DNA from: Pararhizobium antarcticum
Lineage (GTDB): Bacteria; Pseudomonadota; Alphaproteobacteria; Rhizobiales; Rhizobiaceae
Reading direction: 5' to 3'
Assembly (NCBI RefSeq): GCF_001885585.1
Contig: NZ_LSRP01000002.1
Coordinates: 62,001-126,000, forward strand
DNA: 64,000 nt
Shown here: positions 1 through 8,684 of the stretch, in pieces
How the letters are laid out: each line of letters opens with the position of its first letter
How positions within the stretch are numbered: the first letter of the stretch is position 1
Notes under the pieces: generated by a model
What the model saw: the letters and a program-made list of their open reading frames with translations, nothing else
Databases searched by the model: none
Told to the model about the DNA's origin: nothing
Translations under genes and position numbers: made by a program

Positions 1-1
1 T

Positions 2-322
2 GGGCACCCCGAAACGCTTTGCGAGATCGGCCGAAACGCCATGGCTGCGACGGCGGCCACGCGCACACCGGTCCTGTCTGCCACGCGGTTCCAACGGCTT
101 TACACGGACCTGCTGCGCAGCGAAAAACGGCCCCTGGATTTCAAGGCTCTGCTGGGTGAGACGCCCGCGCAATGGTTTCTCGGCACGCAGATGCGCGGCC
201 CCCTTACCGCCGGTGCGGCGCAGGATCTTCTGCGTGGCTTTGCCGCCGCCGGGTCAGAAGCCAAAGGCAGCCTCGTCCATTTCCGCAGCTGCTTCCCGGA
301 TGATCCCTCGCTCGCCGTGTAA
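2..322 (+). CDS. Partial hypothetical protein, C-terminal part only
   Basis: The frame is open from the left edge of the window to a TAA stop, giving 106 codons. The first in-frame ATG (position 41) has no Shine-Dalgarno sequence before it, so the gene most likely enters from the left and its start is outside the window. I recognise no domain. The visible part is basic in the middle and contains a short FRSCFPDDPSLAV tail. It is convergent with the next gene and the two share a strong hairpin terminator. Function unknown; the coding call rests on the open frame, the codon use and the terminator placed just after the stop. Confidence 0.55.
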   Translation, partial: GHPETLCEIGRNAMAATAATRTPVLSATRFQRLYTDLLRSEKRPLDFKALLGETPAQWFLGTQMRGPLTAGAAQDLLRGFAAAGSEAKGSLVHFRSCFPDDPSLAV

Positions 323-329
323 CGCCTAA

Positions 330-391
330 CTGGAACGCACATGGAAACACCCGGAAGCGAGGGCTGCCGGGTGTTTCTATGTGCGTTCCAG
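330..391. terminator. Bidirectional hairpin terminator between convergent genes
   Basis: Two 25-base arms (330-354 and 367-391) pair along their whole length with a single G-U type mismatch and a 12-base loop. The hairpin sits 8 bases after one stop codon and 18 bases before the stop of the opposing gene, so it can serve both transcripts. T-runs are short, so efficiency is uncertain. Confidence 0.75.
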
Positions 392-408
392 TCGGTTTGT
401 TGGTCGCT

Positions 409-1512
409 TCAGGCGCTGGCCGTTGTGCCGCCGCAGATCAGGCCGACAGGGGCCATCATCGATTTGACGACATTGTAGAATTCCGGTGCCGTGCGGGCGC
501 CGCCGATGAAGCGATCGACGAGAACAGCGCTGTCGTGCAGGCCGCGGCGGTTGTCCTGCTTGCGTGCCTCGACGAATTCGGGCTTGAACAGCGGCGCCAG
601 GCGCCCGTCCTCGAAAGCCTGGAGACCGGCAAAATAAGCGTTGCCCTTGGCGCGGAAAGCGTCACGCGTGGTTTCCATCATGCAATCGATCACCAGGGCC
701 CGGACAAAGGCCTCGTTGCCGCCGGACCACGGCGTTCCCAGTTCGCGCAGGACATGGAACTGCACGTCGGCGATGGCGCCGGTCAGGCCGATGCCGCCAT
801 GGAAAGGGAAATTCCAGGCTTGGCCGACCTGTTCGGCAACATAGGGCGTGGTCGCCGCTGCCGACATCGGGCGCGAGCAAAACGCCAAGCTTTCCGAAAA
901 CAGCAACACCTTGGTCGCCCATTCGTAATGCGGGACTGTGGTCGCCCAGTCGCTCGGCTCGGGATGCTGCAGGAGGATGTCGACCAGCGACCGGCGAATG
1001 GCGGCGTGGTAGAGACCAAACGGCATTTTCGGCGTGTTCAGGCTGTTTTCCCAATAGAAAAAGCTCTTCAGCATGGCGGTCTTGTCGAACGTATTGATCT
1101 GGTAGCCGGCCGGAATCGCAATCGATGCTGACTTGCCCGGCTCTGCATCATGGTCGATCTGGAAGACATTCCATGCGAGCGCATCGATGCCGGACGACGT
1201 CTGATCGAGAAAGCCGACCATCGTTGCAAGCTCTGGTTCGATCATGTCGCCGGGATTGACGAGCGTCACCCATTCGCCGCTCGTGGCGGCAACCGCACGG
1301 CGCCACAGGCGCTGGCGGGTAATGTCGGCTTCGGTACGGATGATTCTCAGGCGACTGTCGCTAGCAGCAAGTCCGACCAGGCTCTCGAGCGGCGCGGCGC
1401 CGGCCACGACCACCTCGAGGGCAGCGTTGCTGTTGCGCAGCAGGAGACTGACGAGTTCGACCGGATCGGTGGCGGCGGTTTCGACGGGAATGCAGATCGA
1501 GAGTTTTGTCAT
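409..1512 (-). CDS. Glycosyltransferase family 2-like protein
   Basis: A 367-residue protein. The N-terminus MTKLSICIPVE followed by alternating beta and alpha stretches and an NPGD motif near residue 90 resembles the GT-A fold of family 2 glycosyltransferases, where NPGD would stand in the place of the usual acidic metal site. No membrane segments are evident. The frame stays open upstream, but the upstream part is arginine-rich shadow sequence; ATG 1512 is chosen because AGAGG lies about 9 bases before it and the family motif starts there. The acceptor sugar cannot be told. It is separated from the next gene by a 224-base gap that holds a long inverted repeat, so it may be its own transcript. 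The glycosyltransferase call is moderately sure; an inactive or divergent member is possible. Confidence 0.6.
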   Translation of the reverse strand: MTKLSICIPVETAATDPVELVSLLLRNSNAALEVVVAGAAPLESLVGLAASDSRLRIIRTEADITRQRLWRRAVAATSGEWVTLVNPGDMIEPELATMVGFLDQTSSGIDALAWNVFQIDHDAEPGKSASIAIPAGYQINTFDKTAMLKSFFYWENSLNTPKMPFGLYHAAIRRSLVDILLQHPEPSDWATTVPHYEWATKVLLFSESLAFCSRPMSAAATTPYVAEQVGQAWNFPFHGGIGLTGAIADVQFHVLRELGTPWSGGNEAFVRALVIDCMMETTRDAFRAKGNAYFAGLQAFEDGRLAPLFKPEFVEARKQDNRRGLHDSAVLVDRFIGGARTAPEFYNVVKSMMAPVGLICGGTTASA

Positions 1513-1581
1513 GGGGCTTGCCTCTGAACTGTCGCGCCGTTGAGATCGGCGATCTGCCGTTGCGCGAGGCTGTCGGGTGGT

Positions 1582-1662
1582 CACATCAGCAGGCAAGTTA
1601 ACTTCTGCCCGGGAGGAGGGTGCGGTCCTGTCTCCCTTCGGAAGCCATTGCCTGCTGATGTG
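1582..1662. repeat. Long intergenic inverted repeat with inner stem
   Basis: A perfect 15-base inverted repeat (CACATCAGCAGGCAA at 1582-1596, its complement at 1648-1662) encloses 51 bases that can themselves fold (CTTC/GAAG and GGGAG/CTCCC pairings). It lies in the gap between the inositol-monophosphatase-like gene and the GT2-like gene. It could be a structured 5' leader, a terminator of the operon upstream, or a dispersed rhizobial intergenic element. No second copy was noticed in this window. Confidence 0.55.
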
Positions 1663-1736
1663 TGAGCCCAGAGATAGCGCCTCAAACTTGAGCGAGGCTT
1701 TGCATCCGCGTCGCGATCGCGCGGATGTCGCGATCA

Positions 1737-2546
1737 TCACGCGTCGGCGGGAAGACCTGCGATCTTTTTCAGGTCCTTGATCGCGCCGGGGGATGCGGCA
1801 AGCACCGGTGCACCTTTTGTCAGGGCTCCCCCCTCGACGGGAAACGGCAGGACCCAGCCGCCGGCTTCCGTGATCAGGCAATAGCCGGCCAGGCAATCCC
1901 AGGCGTGCATGTAGGGCTCGTAGTAGCCGACCAGCCGGCCAGCCGCGACATAGGCCAGCATCAGCGCACCCGAGCCGTTGCGGATAAAATTGCCACCGGC
2001 CTCAAGCAGGTTTTCCACCATCTTGCCGACGAAGGCCGGCGTGACATGGTTGTTGGCGCCAAGGCCGGTGACGGCATTGCGGATCGTGCGGGACGGATCA
2101 AGCGACAGGACCTTGCCGTTCAGGGTTGCGCCCTGGCCTTTGGCACTCAGGTAGAGCTCGTCGTGACAGGGCGCCGAGATGACGCCGATGACCGGTTCGC
2201 TATCGTGCAGGACGGCGATCGACACGCACCAGTTCGGCATGCCGTTGACGAAGGGGCTGGTGCCGTCGATCGGGTCGACGACCCAGGTATATCCCGACGT
2301 ACCGTCGACAAGCCCGTATTCCTCACCGAGAAAACCGTCTTCGGGAAAGTGTTCGGCAACGCGATCGCGGATCATCGTCTCGACATTGCGATCGGCGATC
2401 GACACGACATCCTGAAGATCGCGTTTGGTCTCGATCACCAGCGTCTCGCGGTTCTCGAAATAGTCGAGTGCCAAGGCGCCGGCGGCGCGCACGATGTCCT
2501 GCGCCAGCGTGAAACGGGCGCCGAGATCGGGTGTCAGCGAGGTCAT
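1737..2546 (-). CDS. Inositol monophosphatase family sugar-phosphate phosphatase
   Basis: A 269-residue Mg-dependent phosphatase of the IMPase/HisN superfamily, the usual length for the family. The metal-binding motifs are all present: GEEYG near residue 78, DPIDGT near residue 92 followed by PFVNGMPNWCVSI, and WDCLAGYCLITEAGG near residue 215. The DPIDGTxxFVxGxPxW form recalls the histidinol-phosphatase-like (HisN) branch as much as true inositol monophosphatase. ATG 2546 follows AAGGACC in the leader. It lies 48 bases downstream of the ABC ATPase gene and on the same strand, so it is probably the last gene of the transporter operon. A role in dephosphorylating the imported compound is inferred from this position only. 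Confidence 0.85.
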   Translation of the reverse strand: MTSLTPDLGARFTLAQDIVRAAGALALDYFENRETLVIETKRDLQDVVSIADRNVETMIRDRVAEHFPEDGFLGEEYGLVDGTSGYTWVVDPIDGTSPFVNGMPNWCVSIAVLHDSEPVIGVISAPCHDELYLSAKGQGATLNGKVLSLDPSRTIRNAVTGLGANNHVTPAFVGKMVENLLEAGGNFIRNGSGALMLAYVAAGRLVGYYEPYMHAWDCLAGYCLITEAGGWVLPFPVEGGALTKGAPVLAASPGAIKDLKKIAGLPADA

Positions 2547-2594
2547 GACGATGGTCCTTCTTTCAAAAAATGCGGGCTGCGGCAATGTCGCCGA

Positions 2595-3656
2595 TCAGTC
2601 GTTTATAATCGCGATGCCGCGACCCTTGAAGCCGATGGAAACGGAAGTATTCGCGGCGAGCGGCCTCTCGACCGCCGGGTCTACAACAAAAAGCGGGCCG
2701 TTTGCGGTTTCCACCTCGTATTCGACATGGTCGCCCAGATAGGCGGTATGCGTGATGGTCCCGGAAAAGGCGGCTTCCGCTGCCGGTTCCAGCGTAATCG
2801 AATTGGGTCGCACAGCGAGTTTCGCCGGGCCCTTCCTGGCATTGCGGCTGGGAACACGATGTTCCAGCGCGCCGATCCGGATGGTGGCGTCCTCGCCATC
2901 GACGGAGATGACCTCGCAGGCAACGACATTCGCCTCGCCCATGAAATCGGCGATGAAGGCGGAGGCCGGCGCCTCGTAGAGATCGCGCGGCGTGCCTTCC
3001 TGTGCGATATGCCCGTCTTTCATGACAATGATACGATCGGATACGGCCAACGCTTCATCCTGGTCATGCGTGACATAGACCGCGGTGAAGCCGAGACGCT
3101 GCTGCAGTTCGCGGATTTCGGTGCGCACGCGGCGGCGCAGCCGGGCATCCAGATTGGACAACGGCTCGTCCAGCAGCAGCACCTGCGGTTCGAGCACCAG
3201 CGCCCGGGCAACGGCGACGCGCTGCTGCTGTCCGCCGGAAAGCTCGGCCGGCAGGCGCTGTCCGAAACCGCCGAGGCCGACTAGCTTCAGCCCCTCCTCG
3301 GCCCGCTCGCGCGCTTCCTTCTTTTTCAAGCCGGACGATTCCAGCCCATAGGCGACGTTGTCGAGCGAGGTCATATGCGGAAACAGCGCATAGGACTGGA
3401 ACACCATGGAGACGTCGCGCTCGTTGGCCGGCAGCATGGTGACGTCCTTGCCACCGATGAGGATGCGGCCGGATGTCGGATGCTCGAGACCGGCGAGCAT
3501 GCGCAGCGTCGTGGTCTTGCCGCAACCGGACGGTCCCAGAAGCGTCACCAGCGTGCCCGGCTCGATGGTCAGCGACAGGTCATGGATGGCGGTAAAGGCA
3601 CCGAAGGTCTTGCGCAGATTCTGGAAGACCACCGAACCGGACGTGAGAGCGCTCAT
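2595..3656 (-). CDS. ABC transporter ATP-binding protein, FbpC/AfuC/PotA type
   Basis: A 353-residue importer ATPase. Walker A GPSGCGKTT at residues 41-49, Q-loop VFQSYALFP near 85-93, signature LSGGQQQR at 139-146, Walker B LLLDEP at 160-165 and H-loop VTHDQDEA near 195-202 are intact. The region after about residue 280 fits the TOBE domain typical of the iron(III)/sugar-phosphate/polyamine ATPase group. Its ATG overlaps the stop of the permease gene by four bases (ATGA), so the two are translationally coupled. It would energise import by the fused permease encoded just upstream. The substrate is unknown; sugar phosphates are as likely as iron (see the binding protein). Confidence 0.92.
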   Translation of the reverse strand: MSALTSGSVVFQNLRKTFGAFTAIHDLSLTIEPGTLVTLLGPSGCGKTTTLRMLAGLEHPTSGRILIGGKDVTMLPANERDVSMVFQSYALFPHMTSLDNVAYGLESSGLKKKEARERAEEGLKLVGLGGFGQRLPAELSGGQQQRVAVARALVLEPQVLLLDEPLSNLDARLRRRVRTEIRELQQRLGFTAVYVTHDQDEALAVSDRIIVMKDGHIAQEGTPRDLYEAPASAFIADFMGEANVVACEVISVDGEDATIRIGALEHRVPSRNARKGPAKLAVRPNSITLEPAAEAAFSGTITHTAYLGDHVEYEVETANGPLFVVDPAVERPLAANTSVSIGFKGRGIAIIND

Positions 3657-5902
3657 GCGGTTTTCTCCTGGTGGGAAGACGAAGGGTGAACAGGAAGGGA
3701 AGGGGACGGCGTGGTGATGCCGGCAACACGGTTTTCGCGGCGCAGGCGACGTTCGCCAACCAGAAGCTGGAAGCCTGCGATGACGACGATCATCACCACG
3801 ATCAGCATCGAGGAATAGGCGATCGCCACGCCGTATTCGCCATTTTCGACAAGGCCGACAATGTAGGAGGTGGCCATGTTGTATTCGGCGCTGACCAGGA
3901 AGATGACCGCGCTGATCGAGGTGATCGCCCGCACGAAGGAATAGACGAGGGCCGCGGTGATCGCCGGGCGCAACAGGGGCAGGATCACCTTGCGGATCGT
4001 CCGGAAACTGGTGGCGCGCAGCGTCAGAGAAGCTTCATCAAGGCTCTTGTCGAGCTGGCTCATGGCCGCCACGCCGCCGCGCACGCCCACCGGCATGTTG
4101 CGGAAGACGAAGCAGGCGATCAGGATCAGCGCCGTGCCGGTCATTTCCAGCGGCGGCAGATTGAAGGCCATGATGTAGCTGATGCCGATCACCGTTCCCG
4201 GAATGGCAAAGCTCATCATCAGCGCGAATTCAAAGAGTTCGCGGCCGGCGAATTTCTGCCGGACGATGAGATAGGCGGTCAGAAGCCCGACAATGGCTGT
4301 CAGCGGCGCGGAAATCAGCGCGATCTCCATCGTCGTCCAGAAGGAGTTCCAGGCAACGCCGGTCCAGGCGATGGCCCCGTCGCGGATTTCGATCGAGAAG
4401 GCGCGGCTGTAATGTTCTGTTGTCAGCGAATTGTCGAGCCCCCAGGTCTTCACGAAACCACCGACCAGGATCATGCCATAGACGACAACGGTGAAGATCA
4501 TCCACGGGATGACGATAAGATGCACGCCGATCGACAGCGGCTTCGGCAATGCGATATGCGAGCCGCTGTCACCCTTGCCGGTGACGGTCGCGAAATTCTT
4601 GCCCGACAGCCAGTACCGTTGCGCAAGGAATGCGGTGAGCGTGAAGCTGAGCAGGATGATGGCGAGCACGGCGGCCCGGGACGGATCGTTCTGCGAACCG
4701 ACGACGGCAAAGAAGATTTCCGTCGAGAGCACGCCATGACTGCCGCCGAGCACCAGCGGATTGCCGAAATCCGCCATGCTTTCGATGAAACCGATGAGGA
4801 AGGCATTGGCAAGGCCGGGCTTCATCAGCGGCAGCGAGACCCGCCAGAAGGTCCGCCAGCGGTCGGCCCGCAGGGTCTGCGAGGCCTCTTCCATCGACGG
4901 ACTGACGCCTTCGACGACGCCGATCAGCACGAGGAAGGAGATCGGCGTGAACGACAGGACCTGGGCGATCCAGATGCCGGTCAGTCCATAGAGCCAGCGG
5001 CCGGGCTCGATGCCGAACAGATCGGAAAGCCCCTCCGTGACGACGCCGGCACGGCCGAAGAGCAGGGTGAGCGCCAGGCCGATGACAAAGGGCGGCGTGA
5101 TGATCGGTAGTACGGTCAGCAATCGCAGCCCCTTCTTGAAGGGAAACCGCGTGCGGGTGGCAACCAGGGCGAAGGCGAGCCCGAGCAGTGTCGAGCCGCT
5201 GGCCGTCATCAGGGCGAGCCACAGCGTGCGCCAGGCAACGCCGCAGCGCTCAGTGCCAATCACGCAGCCCAGGCTCCAGATCGAATTGTCCTGGATGTTG
5301 CGGGTGAAACCGTCGGGATTGAACGAGCCGTCGAAATCCTGGAAGGCGCCGACGAGCATGCTGACGACCGGATAGAAGACGAAGATCGCGACGAGGAAAA
5401 CCAGAAGCGAGATGGCGGATACGACGAAGGCGTCACCCTTCATCACGCCGCGTTCGGCAAGGCCGAAGGAAAAGATGAGGGCAAAACACAGGCCCGCAAG
5501 CACGGCGCCTGCTCCCATGGCCGGCTGGCCATCCGCAAGTGCGCCGAACAGCGTTTCGCTGATCGTCCAGCTCCAGCCCGAAAAGCCGATCGCCAGCCCC
5601 TGGAGTGACAGCATGAGCATGCCGAGCCCGCCGGCAAGGGCAAGAAGCCCGCCACGGCGCATGGGATCGCCGACGAAGCGGGCCGCCAAAGCAAGGCCCA
5701 GAAGCGCCAGCGCTGCGATCAGCCACCAGCGGCCATGCGACAGCATCTGAAGGATACCCGGCGCACCGGCCGCATCCGAGGGAAATCCGCCCAGCCAGCC
5801 AAAGCCGAGAAATCCGCCTTCGATGCGATACCAGGGGACGACGAGAAAGGCGGCAATGGCCAGGCCCAGCACGATATCCAGTCTGCGGTTACGATTGTCC
5901 AT
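3653..5902 (-). CDS. Fused ABC transporter permease, two MetI-like domains
   Basis: A 749-residue inner-membrane protein with many hydrophobic segments. It carries two copies of the permease EAA loop: one near residues 335-370 (MEEASQTLRADRWRTF) and one near 620-655 (LDEASLTLRATSFRTI). This is the AfuB/FbpB arrangement, in which a single chain replaces two permeases. The first 150 residues contain extra membrane segments before the first domain. ATG 5902 has GGGGCTC a few bases upstream. It overlaps the ATPase gene by four bases and is separated from the binding-protein gene by 146 bases holding a stem-loop. High confidence in class, low in substrate. Confidence 0.92.
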   Translation of the reverse strand: MDNRNRRLDIVLGLAIAAFLVVPWYRIEGGFLGFGWLGGFPSDAAGAPGILQMLSHGRWWLIAALALLGLALAARFVGDPMRRGGLLALAGGLGMLMLSLQGLAIGFSGWSWTISETLFGALADGQPAMGAGAVLAGLCFALIFSFGLAERGVMKGDAFVVSAISLLVFLVAIFVFYPVVSMLVGAFQDFDGSFNPDGFTRNIQDNSIWSLGCVIGTERCGVAWRTLWLALMTASGSTLLGLAFALVATRTRFPFKKGLRLLTVLPIITPPFVIGLALTLLFGRAGVVTEGLSDLFGIEPGRWLYGLTGIWIAQVLSFTPISFLVLIGVVEGVSPSMEEASQTLRADRWRTFWRVSLPLMKPGLANAFLIGFIESMADFGNPLVLGGSHGVLSTEIFFAVVGSQNDPSRAAVLAIILLSFTLTAFLAQRYWLSGKNFATVTGKGDSGSHIALPKPLSIGVHLIVIPWMIFTVVVYGMILVGGFVKTWGLDNSLTTEHYSRAFSIEIRDGAIAWTGVAWNSFWTTMEIALISAPLTAIVGLLTAYLIVRQKFAGRELFEFALMMSFAIPGTVIGISYIMAFNLPPLEMTGTALILIACFVFRNMPVGVRGGVAAMSQLDKSLDEASLTLRATSFRTIRKVILPLLRPAITAALVYSFVRAITSISAVIFLVSAEYNMATSYIVGLVENGEYGVAIAYSSMLIVVMIVVIAGFQLLVGERRLRRENRVAGITTPSPSLPVHPSSSHQEKTA

Positions 5903-5954
5903 AACGAGCCCCGCGCCTTTTCATGACGTCAAAAAATTTGGATTGGAATATTGG

Positions 5955-6000
5955 CCGGAGACCGCATCTCCATCATTGAAGAATGCGATGCGGTCCCCGG
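5955..6000 (-). promoter_or_regulatory. Stem-loop between binding-protein and permease genes
   Basis: Arms of 14 bases (5955-5968 and 5987-6000) pair with one G-U type mismatch around an 18-base loop; a run of T follows on the minus strand at about 5930-5940. Stem-loops at this place in importer operons usually protect the upstream binding-protein mRNA or partly terminate transcription, so that binding protein outnumbers permease. That role here is inferred. Confidence 0.6.
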
Positions 6001-6048
6001 AGAGGCTGCGGACGCGGCAGGGGACCTGCCGTCGGCCGAGAGCCGTGC

Positions 6049-7077
6049 CTAGTTGGCGCTGGCGCTGATTTCGCGATCCCAGCGCTCCAGCAGTTGCTTG
6101 CGCTTGGCAGGGTCGCCATAGGTCTTGAAGTCGTAGTCGATCAGCTTGATATCCTCGAACCGTGGCGCTTCCTTCGGCACTTCGGCGGTCTTGTTGGACG
6201 GAAGCTGGAAGGACTTTGCATCCTTCATGCGCGACTGCACCTCGGGCTTCAGCGCCCAGTCGTACCAGGCCTTGGCATTGTCGAGGTTCTTGGCGCCCTT
6301 GATGATGGACATCGAACCGATTTCATAGCCGGTGCCTTCGCAGGGCGCGACCGACTTGACGGGGAAGCCTTCGACGGTCTGCGCCACGGCGTCATGCATG
6401 AAGACGATACCGAGTGCCGTTTCGCCGCGGGCCGCAGCCTTGACCGGTGCAGAGCCGGATTTGGTGTATTGCGAGACGTTCGCATTCAGCTTTTTGAGAT
6501 AGTCGAAAGCCGGTTCTTCGCCCATGATCTGGACCAGCGAGGCGAGCGCCGTATAGGCGGTGCCGGACGAATTCGGATTGGCAATCTGGATCTCGCCCTT
6601 CAGCGCAGGATCCAGCAGATCCGCCCAGCACTTCGGCTCCTTGAAGCCCTTGGCGGTGAAGATGTCAGTGTTGTAGCCCCAGCCGAGTGCGCCGGCATAG
6701 ACGCCGACGGTCTTGTATCCGGCGCTTTCCGCCTGCTTCTGGGCCCAATCCTGCAACTGGTCGAGCATCGGTGACTTGTATTCGAGCGTCAGATCCTCGG
6801 CGGCAGCCTGCAGATGGGGATCTCCTGTGCCGGCCCACCAGAGATCGGTCTTCGGATTGCGGGCCTCGGCCCGGATCTTGGCATAGGTCTCGCCGGAAGA
6901 CAGGCGCACCATGTTGACCTTGATGTCATTTTCCTTCTCGAAGCTTTCCTTCATCTGTTCGCAGATGACAACGTCGGCCGAGCAGATCAGGTTGAGATTG
7001 CCCACCGCCTTGGCGGGCGTGCTGGTGATCGTCAACCCCGTGGCAATGGCCGTGGCTGCAATGAGTGCTGAACGCAT
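6049..7077 (-). CDS. Periplasmic solute-binding protein, AfuA/FbpA-like
   Basis: A 342-residue secreted binding protein. The start ATG 7077 directly follows a strong GGGAGGA site and opens a signal peptide (MRSALIAATAIATGLTITST, cleavage near APAKA-V). The mature part has the family-1 (iron(III)/sugar-phosphate-type) pattern: an ICSAD beginning, DLWWAGTGDP, and a lobe rich in aromatic residues. It is the first gene of the ABC operon and is divergent from a LacI-type regulator. AfuA-type members bind hexose phosphates and FbpA-type members bind iron; a phosphatase gene in the same operon and a LacI regulator favour a phosphorylated sugar-like ligand, but this is inference. Confidence 0.88.
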   Translation of the reverse strand: MRSALIAATAIATGLTITSTPAKAVGNLNLICSADVVICEQMKESFEKENDIKVNMVRLSSGETYAKIRAEARNPKTDLWWAGTGDPHLQAAAEDLTLEYKSPMLDQLQDWAQKQAESAGYKTVGVYAGALGWGYNTDIFTAKGFKEPKCWADLLDPALKGEIQIANPNSSGTAYTALASLVQIMGEEPAFDYLKKLNANVSQYTKSGSAPVKAAARGETALGIVFMHDAVAQTVEGFPVKSVAPCEGTGYEIGSMSIIKGAKNLDNAKAWYDWALKPEVQSRMKDAKSFQLPSNKTAEVPKEAPRFEDIKLIDYDFKTYGDPAKRKQLLERWDREISASAN

Positions 7078-7130
7078 GGATAGTCCTCCCGTTTGAATGC
7101 GGCGCCTCCACGCCGCCCGCCTTGCAAGCG

Positions 7131-7152
7131 TGTGCAAAACTCTCACAAACAA
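7131..7152. promoter_or_regulatory. Candidate LacI-family operator, copy 1
   Basis: The divergent gap between the binding protein and the lacI-type gene contains two similar stretches beginning TGTGCAAA, followed by CTC or CTCC and ending ACAA or CAACAA: one at 7131-7152 and one at 7252-7273. Paired sites of this kind between a LacI regulator and its target are common. The assignment is by position and similarity only. Confidence 0.3.
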
Positions 7153-7251
7153 AACACGGCTGTCAATACATCGGGTGCTCGAATTGTCATATTTGATAAG
7201 ATTGGAGGGTGCAGCTTTTTACAGATGGTGCATTGCACAGCATTGCATTCT

Positions 7252-7273
7252 TGTGCAAACTCCGTGCAACAAT
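7252..7273. promoter_or_regulatory. Candidate LacI-family operator, copy 2
   Basis: Second copy of the TGTGCAAA...CAA element, 16 bases before the regulator start codon, so binding here could give autoregulation. It sits in a cluster of TTGCA/TGCAA words (7231-7270). Low confidence without binding data. Confidence 0.3.
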
Positions 7274-7288
7274 CAACGGGACGACGGT

Positions 7289-8305
7289 ATGGCTCAGGGC
7301 AAGATCTATGTGAGTGCGCTGGAGGTGGCCGAGCGGGCCGGCGTGTCGCGCTCCGCCGTATCACGCACCTTCACGCCCGGCGCGAGCGTCGCGCCGGAAA
7401 CGCGCCGCAAGGTGGTGGAGGCTGCCGAAGCGCTGGGCTACCACGTCAACCAACTGGCGCGCGGCTTGATGCGCAATGAAAGCGGCATCGTCTGCCTGAT
7501 CGTCTCCGACATGGCGACGCCCTATCGCTCTAGCCTGATCAAGGCGCTGACGCAGCAGCTGCAGAATACCGGCAAGATCGCCATGCTTGTGAACACCGAC
7601 CGCTCCGACGGCAGTGTCGATCTGGCGCTGCGTCAGGCCATTCGTTACCGCGCCGACGCATCGATTATTCTGTCCGGCCTGCCGGACAAGTCGATTGCGG
7701 ATCTCTGCCTGAAAAGCGGACAGCGGCTGGTGCTCATCAATCGCAATGACGATCAGGAAGGAACCCTGAAAATCAACCTCGACGATCGGGAGGCCGCAGG
7801 CCGGGTGCTGACGGCTTTCGTTCGAGCCGGGTGCGAGCGGCTGGCCTTTGCCAATTCGGATGCGCGCACGCCCAGCCTGATGGCCCGCGAGGACGGCTTC
7901 GTGGATGCGGCCAGGGCCCATGGCCTTGATGTCATCGTCGAGCGGTTCGGGGGGACGACCTATGAGAGCGGCAAGATTTTGGCGCAGAAGCTGTTGACGC
8001 GGTCGCTCCGGCCGGATGCCGTGTTCTGCGCTACGGATCTTTTGGCCTGTGGATTGCTGGATGCGGCGCGTCACCAGTTTTCCCTGTCGGTGCCGGAGGA
8101 TCTCTGTGTGGCCGGCTTCGACGATATCCAGCAGGCGTCGTGGTCGTCCTATGATCTCACGACATTTTCCCAGCCGGTAGAGGCAATCGCGCTTGAAGCG
8201 GTGTCCTGGCTTGCGGACGAGATGGATCCTGCGGTGCGGCAGTCGCACTCATCGCGACGGTTGCACGCCGAACTCGTCTGGCGCGGCTCCATCAGGGGCG
8301 GTTGA
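7289..8305 (+). CDS. LacI family transcriptional regulator
   Basis: A 338-residue protein with a LacI helix-turn-helix at about residues 8-60 (ALEVAERAGVSRSAVSRTF, then the hinge region PETRRKVVEAAEALGY) and a periplasmic-binding-like ligand domain after residue 65. The frame is open further upstream, but the region before 7289 is the promoter gap; ATG 7289 matches the usual LacI N-terminal length. It is transcribed away from the AfuABC-type operon and most likely controls it in response to the imported compound or a product. The ligand cannot be read from the sequence. Confidence 0.88.
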   Translation: MAQGKIYVSALEVAERAGVSRSAVSRTFTPGASVAPETRRKVVEAAEALGYHVNQLARGLMRNESGIVCLIVSDMATPYRSSLIKALTQQLQNTGKIAMLVNTDRSDGSVDLALRQAIRYRADASIILSGLPDKSIADLCLKSGQRLVLINRNDDQEGTLKINLDDREAAGRVLTAFVRAGCERLAFANSDARTPSLMAREDGFVDAARAHGLDVIVERFGGTTYESGKILAQKLLTRSLRPDAVFCATDLLACGLLDAARHQFSLSVPEDLCVAGFDDIQQASWSSYDLTTFSQPVEAIALEAVSWLADEMDPAVRQSHSSRRLHAELVWRGSIRGG

Positions 8306-8390
8306 GGCTTCCAGTCAGACAGGACAGTGCTAGCTGGCTGGTACTCGCAGAACGCATAGGCGAGAGAGTAAGCGGGCGTTTTGCGCCGGA

Positions 8391-8582
8391 TTACGATTTC
8401 GGCTTCTGGTCTTCGCGCATCGCCTCGTCATGGTACCAGTTGCTGTAGTCGACAACCATGACCGGCTTCGGCTTGAACTCGGCAATCGTGCCGGCCTGCT
8501 CGAAGCGGCGGCGACCGAAATTGCGGCCACCGATGGGGAATTCGAAGATCTGGGCGGAATTGCCCATGGAAATCACAGCCAT
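8391..8582 (-). CDS. gstI: GstI-like glutamine synthetase translation inhibitor (DUF2735)
   Basis: A 63-residue protein, exactly the length known for rhizobial GstI, encoded divergently from glnII as in Rhizobium leguminosarum. The conserved pattern is visible: AQIFEFPIGGR near residues 10-20 and a VVDYSNWYHDEAM motif near 43-55. ATG 8582 is preferred over further upstream starts because it gives the family length. In R. leguminosarum GstI lowers glnII expression at the translation level when nitrogen is plentiful; the same role is expected here from family and position. The mechanism cannot be seen in this sequence. Confidence 0.8.
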   Translation of the reverse strand: MAVISMGNSAQIFEFPIGGRNFGRRRFEQAGTIAEFKPKPVMVVDYSNWYHDEAMREDQKPKS

Positions 8583-8684
8583 GTCTGAACTCTTTCTGCT
8601 TTGCGAACCCTCGTGGATCGAATTCTCTGAATATAACACGTCTGCGCAGGAAATGCGCGTGTCTGATTAAAAAAAAATCACTTC

